Position numbers and translations under genes: made by a program
From: Branchiostoma lanceolatum
Taxonomy: Eukaryota > Chordata > Leptocardii > Amphioxiformes > Branchiostomatidae
Length of the DNA stretch: 64,000 nt
NCBI RefSeq assembly: GCF_035083965.1
Contig: NC_089725.1
Location: 29,583,925-29,647,924 of the forward strand
Reading direction: 5' to 3'
The notes under the pieces: model-generated
What the model saw: the letters and a program-made list of their open reading frames with translations, nothing else
Told to the model about the DNA's origin: nothing
Databases searched by the model: none
Shown: piece after piece, positions 28,101 to 37,748 of the stretch
How the letters are laid out: the number at the start of each line of letters is the position of its first letter
Position numbering within the stretch: position 1 is the stretch's first letter

Positions 28101-31100
28101 AAAAACCTCCCAACACGAAATAAATCCACCGCAAAGGTAGATGAATTTACGGTAATTTAATTGGCTCTCTGTAGTTACGCAACATGTACTTGACATGTTA
28201 ACACTGCAGGCTAACAGACTCCCCCTGCATACTCCACCTGCCATGCATGCAATTATGCAGTCAGTCAGGTAGAGACCCTCTTAAGGATTCCCACAACTTC
28301 TCACCAATTACATGTAGGCCACACCAGCTTAATTTCTTGGGTATCGGATTTGTTGCTTAATTTTTGTTCTTATTTAGAAAAATGCTGATGTTTTGGTACC
28401 AACAAGAAGGCGACTTGTGTAGCCTGTTCTAAATACCTCATTGCAATTCTCTGTTACTCAATCAGAGGCACATGTATTTTACCTGCAAATGTTACAGCAG
28501 TTCTTCTACTTGTGACCTAATCCTCAGGGTGATACTGACTGTTTCTACTTCCCACTGTTAGGTGGGCCTGCAGTAGGAAGGTTGCAGTCCCAAACGTGAC
28601 TTACATATGTAGCTTGTAACCGCTCATCACTGTTAATGACCGAAGCAGATTTTCTGATCTAGATCCAGTCATTATTGACCTGAGGATGGTACTGGTAGTA
28701 GGGCTATCGAAATATACCCAGGTAAACTACCTATTGCCTTGAATAATTTCATCAGGTTGGTGAATGACTGAATAACAAAGTTTACATTTGGGACAGGACT
28801 GTTAGCAGGGAGGAGCCGGCAGTAACACCTAGCTGCAGTGCAAAGTGAACCGCAGTCATTATTGCCCTGAAGAAGGTGACAGACAGTCACCGAACCTTCG
28901 TTGTGAAAAAAACTTTGATATTCATTAAAATACTTCTGGTGGATGTACAACAAAGGACTGTATCATCCAACGTTTTATTCTGTTTGTATGAATTCCACAC
29001 ACGGCAGTTATCTGCTGCCATACCTTTGCCATGTAGTCTGCAGGGTTAAGTTAAGCAACTGGCAACTTTTCATGCTGTGATTTTCCCTGCTGACTAACTA
29101 CTTAGTTAGCAGAGCCACCTGGCAGCTAGTGACAATATTGCAGAATACTGCTGAATAAATGATTTTATGCTGACCACAAATACCCAGAATTTCCCAGAAA
29201 CACAAACAGACATACACACCAAAAACATTACTGCCTTTTTTCAAGGAGGTAATGAGTCTCTGATTAAACACGAATCAGAACAAAGTGCCAACAGCTCAGA
29301 AATGCACCATTTACAATACAATGTACATGTATTAAGAATTGTACTCATCCTGCCTGTCTAATGCATTCACATCTTTCACAAATACATAAAGTCACTCACA
29401 CTACTAAAGTAGGGCTCAGTATACCAGCTGTATAAAAAAGAGTCTGACTTGTGCATTATGTGTCACAAAAGTTTTGTTTACAATTGTTACTACCTGAAAG
29501 TTGTCAAATAAAGATTTGACAAAAATTCATCTTCATGGCTTCACAGTACCAGTACACATCCCTAGTTATAGCAGTTAACCATTATTACAGTGATAGAATT
29601 GTCATGTAGCATACAAAGTTAAGCAACTGGCAACTTTTCGTACTGTAATCTTCTTTGCTGACTACTAGTAACTACTTAGTTAGAAGAGCCACCTGGCAGC
29701 TATTGTCAGTATTGCAGAATACTGCTAGACAAAAGATGCTGTACCAAATTTTTGTCAGATGTATCAAACTCTTGATAAGCTATGGGTAAACTTGTCAGCC
29801 TTATTACTTGAAATTCTCATAAAAACAAAGGTTGAAACAAACATCTGGGAACAAATAAAAGTGAACTCACCTGACTCACACACAGGATTTCGTAGTTCTT
29901 GTCTTTGACGCTGTGAGCCCATCTCTTCTCCTGGTCATCATCAAACACCCTCAAGTTTAGAATCTTTCGGACTCTGCAGCAAAGCAAAACAGTAATCACT
30001 TGAAACATTCTATGCTTTATCTAACATCAATGAACACTACGTGTATACGTGTATATCAGGCACCTAAACAACAAGGAAACAACCTAAACAACAAGGAAAG
30101 GTCAACCATAAAACAGTCATTATTCCAAGGTGCTATCACTTCTAAGGAGGAAACCCTCCCTTGACTGACTCCAGTCTATTCTTAGTCTCTCAATAAAAAG
30201 TAAAAAATACTGTTGTTACGTTGTGTGCAATTTCAATCATGATCTTACACGTCTCCTTTCTATTTCTTAGGCAAGACCTTGCTTTCACAAGCAACATTTT
30301 GTACTTACTGAACAAGACCACAGTTCAAATAAGGCCATACTGACTTAATTTTGTGGATCACAACCATGTGTGCATCAATCTTCTTCAATTAAAAAAAATC
30401 ATGCCCTTTCAAACTACAGGAACACTTTTGTGACTATGACTAAATTGTAAAATTGAAGAAAAAAAAAGATGAGCAAATATTTTGAATATTCTGGAGCAGG
30501 ATTAATTTTTAAGAATTTATTGTTTTTATACGACGTTCTGTGTGTTCAAACATTCTAAGACATTCCTAATCATATATATACCTGAATCAGTAGTTTCAAA
30601 ATTTTGGTATCGTCTGTTTTTATTGCCCATCTTTTTTTTGGTGCTTGCTTAAAAATGACAGTAAATTGAAGCGTGGCCCAAACTGGAAACCCAAATTCCT
30701 ACATGGCTGAAGAATGTACTCTACTCATCCGTTTTGGCGTATCCATATATATGTATCAGTACCTTCAAAATATTGGTATCTTCTGTTTTTATCGCCCATC
30801 TTTTTTTTGGGTGCTTGCTTCAGAATGACAGTAAATTGAAACCCAAATTCCTACTAGTCTGTATAATAATAAGTTTATAGCAAATTCCTGCCCGAAGGCT
30901 AATTGCACACAACATACATAGAATACACGTAACAGGGTAAAAAATAGATATGAAAGAGACTAGACTAGACTAGACTATACAAACGTAATTGTCTATAACT
31001 AGTGACTAGTGAAGGGTTTGACTTCTCTTTTGTAAGCAATTTTTTGGAAGACGTAATGTCCCACATAACGCAAACTCCAGCTGTCTGGGGGGTTCTGTCC

Positions 31101-32105
31101 CCTCCCCGGCTAGCAGTTACAGGCGGCTGTCGACTAGAAGGGCGATTGAAATCATGCTAAATTCCTACGTGGCCTAAGATTAGTAAGAATCTTCTCTACT
31201 CTACTTGTTAGCTTTGGCATGTCCATAGCATGTCATGCCATACACTCTAGTCAGTGTGGCCTAATCAAAGAGATCCTTACATATACTCCATGTCCTTTGG
31301 CGTGTCGTCCCTGGAGACACCAATCAGCACACAGAGGCCCCGCCCGATGGAGCTGACCAACTCATCTCCAACTTCATGAAAGAAAGAAACAGACAAATGA
31401 CGTAAAGTCGTAAACTATCAGCATTCATCTCTTGTAGCTCTGGGACAATGACAGCGCTGAGACGGAATTCAACTGGTTTCGACTTTAGTTATCTTTATAA
31501 ACAATCAGCATTAATTATCATTTATTATCAATCATTCATCTATTACTAGTATTAGTGAATACTTTGTCTAAAATAAGAGCTCATTTGCATACCCAGGAGT
31601 ATCTTAGAGGTGGTGACCTTAATTGTGTTGCCAACATGCTATTTTTGTTTTTACGGCACACGCGCTGACAGTGACGAGTCTTACGTTCTTCTCTACGAAA
31701 TCCTTGTTCCTGACTATGCTAGAAACACAGTGAACTGCGCATGTATTACCGGTAGCAGACGCGTTAGCGTAACCCAAGGCCAAGGCCGAGCGCGCGCTCC
31801 AGCCCACGTTCGCTTCCGACTTTTGACATTTTTGGCAGCATCGCTAACAGTTATACATAGAGCTCTGACGCTATATATGATGCACACTCGGATGCCAACA
31901 TCACAAGACCATGGGGTGACGCGGGAAGGGCTGGCATAGCAGGCATGCCCATGCCTGACCTGACTCAGCCCACTTCTTCCGTTTGGCGCGCGGCCAAAAG
32001 AACAACATGGACCGTTGCACGTTCTGTGTAAAACCGGTCGTGCATGCGGTCACCCACGTTACCTGAAACGCTAGCCTGCATGACACGTTGGACAACGGCC
32101 CTCAT
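7012..32105 (-). CDS. DTD1: D-aminoacyl-tRNA deacylase (DTD1), complete six-exon gene
   Basis: Six exons join in frame (complement of 7012-7143, 18831-18919, 26404-26536, 29871-29973, 31281-31371, 32063-32105) to give 591 nt, 196 residues and a TGA stop; every junction is GT-AG. Family knowledge: DTD is a cytosolic homodimer that hydrolyses D-amino acids (and mischarged glycine) from tRNA, protecting translation. Both family signatures are visible: SQFTLY at residues 78-83, split exactly by intron 3, and NDGPVT at 137-142, which supplies the cross-subunit Gly-cisPro gate. GRGLCVLIGV (about 25-34) and VRKILNLRVF (46-55) are also typical. The length matches vertebrate DTD1 (about 209 residues); the lysine/glutamine-rich tail is divergent, as usual. 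The start ATG lies in a 43-nt exon reading MRAVVQRV. The gene is head-to-head with lipin, and intron 5 is 11.7 kb. Confidence 0.95.
7850..8140 (+). mobile_element. LINE 3'-end relic (copy 1)
   Basis: Shares with copies 2 and 3 the GGAACxGTCCAGGGAAGAAG, GGAGAAAGCTGGTTGTCAG and GTGCCTCAATGGTGAAATAG segments. Heavily decayed and in the same orientation. Confidence 0.45.
8215..8380. mobile_element. CTGTAAATGCA-family MITE (DTD1 intron 5)
   Basis: Left end AGTAAATGCAGA, with internal TTCGCAGTGGTTTT, CCACCGCGAACA and CTCCATTTTCTCCCT, and right end AACTTAAATGCAG. A diverged member of the family. Confidence 0.6.
8395..9385. repeat. Degenerate tandem array, unit about 155-165 bp
   Basis: Five to six imperfect units, each with CTTAGGAACAGTA, TATTGGAAGGCxxAGCCCATTCC, CCTTGAAGTTGTGAA, TGATAAATGCATAAG and AGACAAATCCACAG. 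The starts of GGAACAGTA fall near 8406, 8773, 8928, 9092 and 9246. Confidence 0.8.
9503..10325. repeat. Inverted-repeat pair bounding about 0.8 kb
   Basis: 9503-9612 and 10217-10325 are inverted copies of about 110 bp. They share GGACTAGCCCCCTG, CAGTGATTGCACCACAGTGT and TGGTGTGGGAGGAT motifs. Outer ends are GCCAG and CTGGC. It could be one long element or two inverted insertions. Confidence 0.6.
10412..10514 (-). pseudogene. tRNA-like sequence with long anticodon-arm insert
   Basis: Acceptor arms GGTGTCC (10514-10508) and GGACACC (10418-10412) pair over 7 bp. An A-box-like TGGTGTAGTGGTC, a TTCTG/CAGAA stem with a loop of about 33 nt, and a GGGGTTCAAGCCCC T arm follow. The T loop is one base short and three extra bases precede the acceptor, so it is probably a tRNA pseudogene or SINE head rather than a working tRNA. 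Confidence 0.4.
11030..11440 (+). mobile_element. LINE reverse-transcriptase C-terminal relic
   Basis: One plus frame from about 11120 reads RTGTSHAFEYQSYQPRI and then SYFSRTIIEWNSSSSNTV, the (F)RTI..WN motif usual at the end of CR1/Jockey-type LINE pol, followed by a FKERL helix and a stop. Confidence 0.55.
11505..11725 (+). mobile_element. Second LINE C-terminal relic in tandem
   Basis: Encodes HPRTDTYKHSFFPRTIPQWN followed by TPTVDSFRARLEACPP, a textbook LINE pol C-terminal motif, then a 3' tail with GGGTGAAACGCAATGTAGAT. Truncated at its 5' side. Confidence 0.6.
12009..12200. repeat. Dispersed repeat, copy A
   Basis: Shares with 37266-37466 the sequences GTAGCCTCCACCAGG, AAAAAAGGAATAATTGGCCA, GAGTCAGTCCAC and TAGTCTGGTAGAGACTA. 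Confidence 0.65.
12968..13275 (+). mobile_element. LINE 3'-end relic (copy 2)
   Basis: The clearest copy. One frame keeps VKKIELKWFGHMSRSLGLPK, the typical C-terminal signature of LINE-type reverse transcriptase genes, then frameshifts. It ends with TGCCTCAACGGTCAAATAGT. Confidence 0.55.
13375..13915. repeat. Degenerate tandem array, three units of about 170 bp
   Basis: Each unit contains CAAGGGAAGCCATGTCACGA, CAGCAACAC, ATGACAGGAAGTACAGCTT and CCGTCTAATAAAACAAGCC. No coding is evident. Confidence 0.75.
16060..16985. repeat. Degenerate tandem array, unit about 120-155 bp
   Basis: Six to seven imperfect units with ATATGTCTATTTCAGTGGGT, GAGACAATCTTGCCCAT, AAAACATTGCCAGAA and CACTGACATCTGAAATTAC. 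Confidence 0.75.
18150..18215 (-). pseudogene. tRNA-derived relic
   Basis: The minus strand reads TGTCCCTGTAGCTCAACTGG then TAGCAG and a B-box-like TTCTGGTTCCAATT. The A box is good; the rest is degenerate. Confidence 0.35.
18831..18919 (-). CDS. DTD1: DTD1 coding exon 5
   Basis: 89 nt encoding DGRFGAYMQVSIQNDGPVT and then IQLESPVQQQK, with the Gly-cisPro motif at NDGPVT. The acceptor is CTATTTTGCAG and the donor GTAAGA. It ends in phase 0, matching exon 6. Confidence 0.95.
19375..20995. repeat. Degenerate tandem array, unit about 170-200 bp
   Basis: About eight units, each with GCATGCTTCC, ACAGCAAGTCCTTCAACTTC, TAGAAAAATTGAACCAC, GTTCACTCCCGCTGTCAAAG and CCTCTCCCTCTC. An isolated relic unit lies at 21605-21670. 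In DTD1 intron 4. Confidence 0.85.
21918..22127. mobile_element. CTGTAAATGCA-family MITE (DTD1 intron 4)
   Basis: Left TIR TACTGTAAATGCAG, with internal AACTTAGAGCCGCCGCGAAC and AAACCGCCGCGAACATTC and a decayed right end. It was inserted into a fragment reading AGGGCTCAAAATA, the end of the GGGCTC element. Confidence 0.6.
24291..24373. repeat. Near-perfect 83-bp hairpin
   Basis: The left arm from TTCCATAGTGATGGCCCC pairs without mismatch with the right arm ending GGGGCCATCACTATGGAA. The only irregularity is a 6-nt bulge around CTAG. Arms are about 39 nt with a tiny loop. Confidence 0.8.
24352..24600 (+). mobile_element. LINE C-terminal relic next to a hairpin
   Basis: A plus frame from 24352 reads YQGPSLWNKLSAEQRQLTT, the GP.LWN.L motif of CR1-like LINE pol C-termini. 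Its first bases form the right arm of the hairpin at 24291-24373. Confidence 0.5.
24877..25277. mobile_element. GGGCTCGA element rich in GGTGCACC
   Basis: 401 bp ending in perfect 8-bp inverted repeats GGGCTCGA and TCGAGCCC. Both ends carry repeated GGTGCAC(C) motifs such as AGGTGCACTGGTGCACCC. A relative lies at 39224-39713 and a fragment at 9896-9939. Confidence 0.6.
26055..26238. mobile_element. CTGTAAATGCA-family MITE (DTD1 intron 4)
   Basis: Ends are TTAATGCAGAAATG and CTGCATTAACAGTA. The interior keeps CCGCGAACTTAAAATCACC and GTCTCAAACGAACTTAAA. Confidence 0.55.
26404..26536 (-). CDS. DTD1: DTD1 coding exon 4
   Basis: 133 nt beginning FTLYCVLKGNKPDFHQSM and ending KAYQPDKIK, plus the G of an Asp codon. 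The acceptor is TTTGCCCACAG and the donor GTACTG. It contains the second half of the SQFTLY motif and the conserved KGNKPDFH segment. Confidence 0.95.
26700..26925 (-). mobile_element. tRNA-derived SINE
   Basis: On the minus strand a tRNA-like head has an A box TGGTGCAATCGGTAGG (26910-26895) and a B box GGTCCCGCATTCGAAACC (26873-26856). It is followed by the tail TTGTGCCCTTGGGAAAAGGC and CACCCAGGTGTGAATGGGTA. A second copy at 54975-55085 supports mobility. Confidence 0.7.
27299..27750. repeat. Tandem array, three units of about 160 bp
   Basis: Each unit contains CGACGTGAAATGATTAAA, CAGAAGCGTTCACA, GATTACAGTTACACAAC and ATCACTGCCAGTGTTTC. Confidence 0.75.
27872..27956 (+). pseudogene. tRNA-derived relic
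   Basis: A-box TTAGCCTAGTGGTTAGTGCG and B-box GCGGGTTCAAATCCCGGG are intact, but the acceptor halves do not pair in register. Probably a SINE head or tRNA pseudogene. Confidence 0.4.
29871..29973 (-). CDS. DTD1: DTD1 coding exon 3
   Basis: 103 nt encoding VRKILNLRVFDDDQEKRW and then AHSVKDKNYEILCVSQ. The acceptor is GCTTTGCTGCAG and the donor GTGAGT. It ends with the SQ of the SQxTLx active-site motif, so the motif is assembled across intron 3. Confidence 0.95.
29974..31280 (-). other. DTD1 intron 2
   Basis: Contains a tandem duplication of about 178 bp (about 30585-30690 and 30755-30870), both copies with TCTGTTTTTAT, GCCCATCTTTTTTTT and ACAGTAAATTGAA. Otherwise nothing was recognised. Confidence 0.55.
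31281..31371 (-). CDS. DTD1: DTD1 coding exon 2
   Basis: 91 nt encoding VGDELVSSIGRGLCVL and then IGVSRDDTPKDMEYI. The acceptor is a TTTCTTTC tract ending CATGAAG and the donor is GTAAGG. It covers the first beta strands and the loop of the DTD fold, and enters and leaves in the phases required by exons 1 and 3. Confidence 0.93.
32063..32105 (-). CDS. DTD1: DTD1 coding exon 1
   Basis: The exon starts at the ATG (32105-32103) and encodes MRAVVQRVMQASVS plus the first base of a valine codon, followed by donor GTAACG. It is too short for ORF calling. It was found by homology to the invariant DTD N-terminus and confirmed because its phase fits exon 2. Confidence 0.9.
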
Positions 32106-32389
32106 GATTGGCGAGGTGTGTGTAGACTTGCCAAATAAAATCCCCGTAGTGCGGTAAACACGCCGGAATCACGCGATCCCCCTAAAACTCAGCACGCGGC
32201 GGCCATTTTGGTTCACGATGGGGTCACGTCGTGACGTCAGCACAACCTCTGACCTCTAGTCATCTGACAATTTGTCGCGGGTAAAAACCGTACGGACGGA
32301 TGTGTGGCCCGGCGTAGATATCCACTTTCACCATATTTTTGGCAGAAACGAGAGTTTAGATTTTCTACACGACAATCGTAGCACATAAG
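32106..32389. promoter_or_regulatory. Bidirectional DTD1/lipin promoter (CpG-rich)
   Basis: Only 284 bp separate the DTD1 start codon from the donor of the presumed lipin 5' exon. The stretch is GC- and CpG-rich against an AT-rich background. It contains a perfect CRE palindrome TGACGTCA at 32232-32239 and a YY1-like GGCGGCCATTTTGG at 32199-32212. No TATA box is seen. Both features are common in CpG-type bidirectional promoters. Start sites were not determined. Confidence 0.65.
32330..32389 (+). other. LPIN: Presumed non-coding 5' exon of lipin (5' end unknown)
   Basis: A perfect donor AAG|GTAAGT follows 32389 at the edge of the CpG-rich region, and the next lipin acceptor (37529) lies 42 bases before the ATG, so the 5' UTR must be spliced. 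The left boundary given here is arbitrary. A second good donor, AAG|GTGAGT after 32770, could define an alternative leader exon. Confidence 0.5.
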
Positions 32390-34791
32390 GTAAGTCCTAC
32401 CGAAGTTGTGGACGTATTTTTGTACAAATTTGTAGTGTAGATTTGACAGAAATGCCGGTTTTTCCCCTGCCGGCAGAAATCTGGTGACAGATGACGGCCC
32501 TGAACATACGAACCAACCGCGCTGGCCCGGCCGGGATCACGCCACCAACCTCCTCAGGTCACCACTGGCGTAACAAAGGGTGTGCGAGGGGCGTGTTTGT
32601 TTACATGATATTATGTAAAACTCTCCAGACTTGTTTTGACCATCGGGAGGCTATAAAGGTTCTCGATCCAAAGCCACAGAAAAAGTGCGGTTAAAGGTTT
32701 CACCGGTTCAGTGCAAACGCCACGTCCACCCCGTGTGTACACACAGACTGTGCTGCTAGTCCAGAGGAAGGTGAGTTTACAGGAAGGAATGTCTGCCGTT
32801 ATGTCTCCGACTACCCAATATAGGCTTCCGCTGGGTCGGGGTCTCCCATACGGGGTGGTGGTGGGATTTTGGGTCTGGTCGTCAGTTTGTAAAGAAGAAA
32901 TTATGGAGGTCGGTTTCGGTGACAGACAGATGATATTTAAATGGTCCCCCTATTTATGTCTTGAAAAGGAGAGGACCGAATGCCCTTCCTTCAGTAGGCC
33001 TCTACTGTGTTGGGTAAGCCAAACGGGGTGGTGGTGGGATTTTGGTTGTTTAGCCGTCAGTTTGTAAAAAGAAATTATCGAGGTCCAACTTGGGTTAGCA
33101 TTGGTGCATGGTGCTCCACAGTGTATATTTGTGTGCTGTCGCAATGTCAATAAACTTAACTTGGGTTAAACGGTGAACTGGTTTAACAAGGTTAAAGTTC
33201 TGTAACTGCCTTCTGTAACTGCCTTATGTGTCGCTCTAAGTAAGTAAGTAAACGAGGTCGGTTTCGGTGACTCACAACTGACTGAGATATTTAAATGTTT
33301 ACCCACATGGTATGATTGAATAGGAGAGGAGGCTCAAGGTGACTCCTTGGCCAAATGAAAGTGAAATGTGACCTAAATCCCTATATAGGAGGGACCTTGG
33401 GTCCAATCTCATGATCAGGGCTATTTGTGCAGCAGCACGGCGGCCTCGCCACGGCAAGTGTTTTCAACTTACAAGCACACTGGGTCACCCTTACTTAGTA
33501 CTCTTCCGAGTGTATTGGGTTCTTACTAATCTTAGTTAACATTGACCAATTACAATTGTCCTTTCTTCAGAATGGTGTCGGTGAGGTTTCTCAAATCTCC
33601 TGTCCCAGTGAATGACCCTACTGTACCCAACATTTATTTTATTTTAATTTTATTCAAATTGCTACAGGCAATACATGACCACCCAGGCAGCGTGGCTGAT
33701 TTTGGGCGTCTGACACAGCACATACAATGTTGAAAACTACGCATATATAAAATAAGGTCACTAATGTACACAATGATTTGATAGTACCCAACATTGACAT
33801 GATGTGTAATGTACACAATAGCATTATATATTATTTCCGTATTGCCATATGTAATAGAATTCAATTTGATAAAATGTTACATAATCCAGAAGTTTTCTCT
33901 TATGCAACCAAGGAAGTCCCACTGTGCTAAACTTCAACAGGATGTCCCATGGGAATTTGTTGTCACTGTTACACAATAGAGACCCTGTTCATACAAAGAT
34001 TTGAGGATCCACCCAGGCATGGGATTGATCCAGATTTGGGAGTTCTCACCAGGTATAAAGAGTCTGAATCCTGATTTGCTAATCCTGGTATGAACTGGGT
34101 CGAAGTTACCACATAATGAACTTTGCAGACAGATGGACAGGATAACCCCTATGTAAGCCTGTTTACCAGTTTTCAAAACCATTTGTCCCTCTGCCATGTC
34201 TGCCTAAGTGTTGAATGAATGGTTACTTTTGAATTGGGTCATAGGTTGTCAGACTTTTGGCATCAAGGCTCTCTAACATCCGTCTTTCCAACCATACACT
34301 TGGCACGGACAAAAATTTCAGCCAGAAATATAAATCAAAACTTAACCTACCGGTACATTCTAAAGGTCACTAACTGTGCCACAAACCTTAAGAAAAGTGA
34401 AGATGATTCCATGTAATTTTGAAATTTTTCCCGTTAAAATGCAGGAAATAGCATTATCATCATCATTTTATCATATGTACATTTTTTCCTTCAAAATTGT
34501 TCAGAGGAAAACAAACCACTTATCGTAAGATCTTATTTGTAACAGAGGGAGATTGATAACAACAACAAGAATAGATACATAATATTGACAAATACCTGCG
34601 TAACCTGATAGGCCCTACACTGTAAACACCTGTGCTGTCACATAAGGTTACTTATTACCGGCATATCTAACAAGGAGCAGGGAGCACGCCCTTAGGTCAC
34701 ATGTTGTTTTCAATAACAGAGCGTATGTGACTATGTGTAGACAGTCCCTTTGGTATGTAGAATTGTAGGTTGTAATGTTATAGACTCTATG

Positions 34792-34854
34792 GCCTCAAGC
34801 ATAACATGTGATTGTCTATATTAAATATAGACAATCACATGTTATGTTTCAGGC
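34792..34854. repeat. 63-bp hairpin
   Basis: GCATAACATGTGATTGTCTATA and its inverse are separated by about five A/T bases, with GCCT/AGGC outer pairs. It sits inside one copy of a local duplication. Confidence 0.75.
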
Positions 34855-37265
34855 TAATTTTGACAGCAAAATCTGTTGCTAGGTTTACGAACAAAGTAGA
34901 TAAAACCAATGACATAGATTATGGATATAAGCATTGCAAACGACATACTACACACAATATAAGCAAACTAAATCTAGCGACCGTTACGATATCATAACTG
35001 TAAATGAAACATCAACAACATTGACGCTGATGCCGAGGGTGTTCACAAAAGGTTACTGATCTCTGCTAGGTGTTTACTGTCACTTAACGCCTGTTCGGTG
35101 ACCTGCCCTCAGGTCACATGTTGTTTTCAACAACAGTGTGTGTGCACAGTGCCCAGCGTATGTACATGATTGTAGATTTGTAGATTGTAATGCATGTAAT
35201 GTTAATATTCATGTTATGCTTGAGGCTACTTTCAACAGCAAAATCTTTGTGCATGGTACAGGTGTATATGGAGCATTGCTGCCCAGGCTTTTAAGTTTTA
35301 GATTTATGATATGCCTGAGGCATCGTTTAGGAGGTGGCTGAATCAGTAACTGTAAGGTTGTCTGAGAGTTTGTTTTACACGGAAACTACATATCAAATTG
35401 ACATTTTCCTTGGAGTTCTATGACCCCAATCTCCAAGCAGATGTACATTTGTAAGCAAAATTGTAATGTTTCTCAAGCTCCCGGTTTTGCGTGGCAGCAG
35501 GCCCTTCTACACTGAACCGCGAGCTCGAGCAACATTATGATTTTGACTCTGATCCACAGTTTGCTGTCGTATTACACGCAGACACTTAAGAGTACAACAT
35601 TCTTTAAAAGTGCTAGAAGAGGCACATGTATGATAAAACCCTGTTCAAACAGAGAAGTCAGCTAAGCAGATGTTGGAATTTCTCTCCACACACATTCTGC
35701 TTCAGTGCCACATGCCAATGTCGGAAATGAAACAAGTCTTACAACAGTTCAAGGCCAGAGCACGAAATATTTTGTTTTCTTCATACAGGTATACCTGCAC
35801 GGGTGCAGGTGACATGTACATGTAAGATTACCAGGCAAATCATACCTGCACCTCTTTGCTATGATAAGAGATTTCATAAACTATGACTAAGTCATACTGG
35901 CGGTACCGTAATCATTTAGAAACCATTTCAGTTCTTCACAACAACAAAAATCAATATAAGCAGTATGTACCCTGTTATAATTTAATTACATGGACTGGTG
36001 CCGGTTAGATGCAGGTATATATCAGAAATGCTCCAATGTTACCTGCACTAACCTGCATATACAGGTGGCATTTCCAGCCCTGGGGGGCATGTTATTAACC
36101 ATCCCCTAGGTGCTGAGATGATGAATATGGCTGTGCTTTAACGTCATGAGAACGACCGCAGCTCATACAGTTATAAACAGATTTGTACATTTATGATGTG
36201 TCAGACTTCCTTAACATGGCCCCACTGATGGATGGCTCTTTCATGAAGTGAAGTGGGCAGTTTGCCAACTTGTCCCCAATCTCTCAGCAATGTACAGTAA
36301 CGGGAAAAACCATGGCCAAGATAGGGGCGAAGGATGAGATATTAGAACGGCTGCCGTCCAGTAATTGCTCTACTTACTCTTTGTTGTATCTTTGAGATCA
36401 GAGGCCTGTACCCGGTTATTGTGATTTTTTTCTGTTCTCAGTTATATTGTTGGTATTGTTGGTCCGTTCCTGTCCCCTGTATATATATGTATAGCCATCC
36501 ATGTTTATCAACCATGTTTACCTTTTGCTCCAGGGAATGTCCTCAACTAATCAATATCTTGTTTTATGTAGTTCTATGATCACTATTGATATGATATGTT
36601 GACAACTGCCTTTAGTTCTAGCACTTTATATTCTGTCCTCCAAGTTTCAAGATGCTAAATTCAGTTACTGCCCAGGGCAATGTGTTTGGTAGCGATTCAA
36701 CCTTTAGTTAACGTTGATACTGGCACTTACTGTGTTAAAGGCTTGGTAACATGTAGCTTAGCACGTACACCTATGTGTGTGTGACATCTTGTCCAAATGC
36801 ATTGGTGCTGATTCTGTTAGTGTTACATGTGATGTTTTATGTTCTGGAACAAAGGAAACAATACGGTTTCCATGTGTGAGACAATGTTGTGATCCCCTGG
36901 GATCAGATTGGAGTGATTACAAGAGACAATTACCGTTTTTTCTCTGGTCAGCCTGAGGCAAAGAGATAGATTTTCTGCAATATGTCACTTCAATTGTTGG
37001 CATGCTGAGTTATTTTTGATCCCCTTCAGAAATGGCTTGTTTCCTATGGGTTATAGCAAGGACATTATTGGTTATAGTGATTAGCAGCAATGAAGAATGT
37101 TGAAACACTCAGACAGTAACTACATGCAGTTTCGTTGAGTCTTGATTTGGCAGTTGAAGGAGAAAGTAATATGTTTTCGCTGCATTTTAAGTTTGAGATT
37201 GAAACAATCCTTTAGTACAGTAGTGATAGATTGGAAATGCATGTACGCAGTGGTCATGAATTTGT

Positions 37266-37466
37266 AGCCTCCACCAGGCCTTCCTATGGGCCTATGGATC
37301 CTAGAATTTGGCCAAAAAAGGAATAATTGGCCATGCCAGTAGAGTCAGTCCACGATGAGACCGTGAGAGTCAATATTTCGCCTGCAAATGAAACCCTCTG
37401 ATAGCCAAACTCCCCTGGCAAATATACTCCCTATAGCTGGCGTAGTCTGGTAGAGACTAATGAATT
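37266..37466. repeat. Dispersed repeat, copy B
   Basis: Same-orientation partner of 12009-12200, about 75% alike by eye. It lies just before the lipin translation-start exon. Confidence 0.65.
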
Positions 37467-37571
37467 TGTGGTAGAAGAGTCACAATGAATGAGAACTGTG
37501 AAAATAAAAACACTTTCTTTGCCTTACAGATTTCAGATGGTAGAGTGAAGCTCAGAGTGTAGTCACCAGCC

Positions 37572-37748
37572 ATGAACTACTTTGGGCGCTTCCTGTCGAA
37601 CTTCAAAGAGTTCTACAACGAGATCAATGCGGCGACGTTGACGGGAGCTATCGATATCGTGGTGGTGCAGCAGGAGGATGGATCCTACAGCTGCTCGCCG
37701 TTCCACGTCCGCTTCGGCAAGATGGGCGTGCTGCACAGCAGGGAGAAG
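37572..37748 (+). CDS. LPIN: Lipin coding exon 1 (N-Lip start)
   Basis: The exon spans 37530-37748 with 42 nt of 5' UTR. It encodes 59 residues beginning [19 protein letters not shown], the near-invariant amphipathic lipin N-terminus, and ends HSREK before donor GTACGT. The acceptor is TTTGCCTTACAG. Confidence 0.97.

Larger units (their letters stand above)
26537..29870 (-). other. DTD1 intron 3
   Basis: Holds the SINE at 26700-26925, a three-unit tandem array at 27299-27750, a tRNA-like relic and a pair of direct copies of about 120 bp at 29040-29158 and 29611-29730 that share AAGTTAAGCAACTGGCAACT. No coding was seen. Confidence 0.6.
32390..37529 (+). other. Lipin intron 1, non-coding
   Basis: 5.1 kb without recognisable coding sequence. 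It holds a segmental duplication (34690-34880 against 35105-35250), a hairpin at 34792-34854, pyrimidine/CpG material near the promoter, a relic around 33410-33530 that matches a family also at 25600 and 54515, and a dispersed repeat at 37266-37466. Confidence 0.6.
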
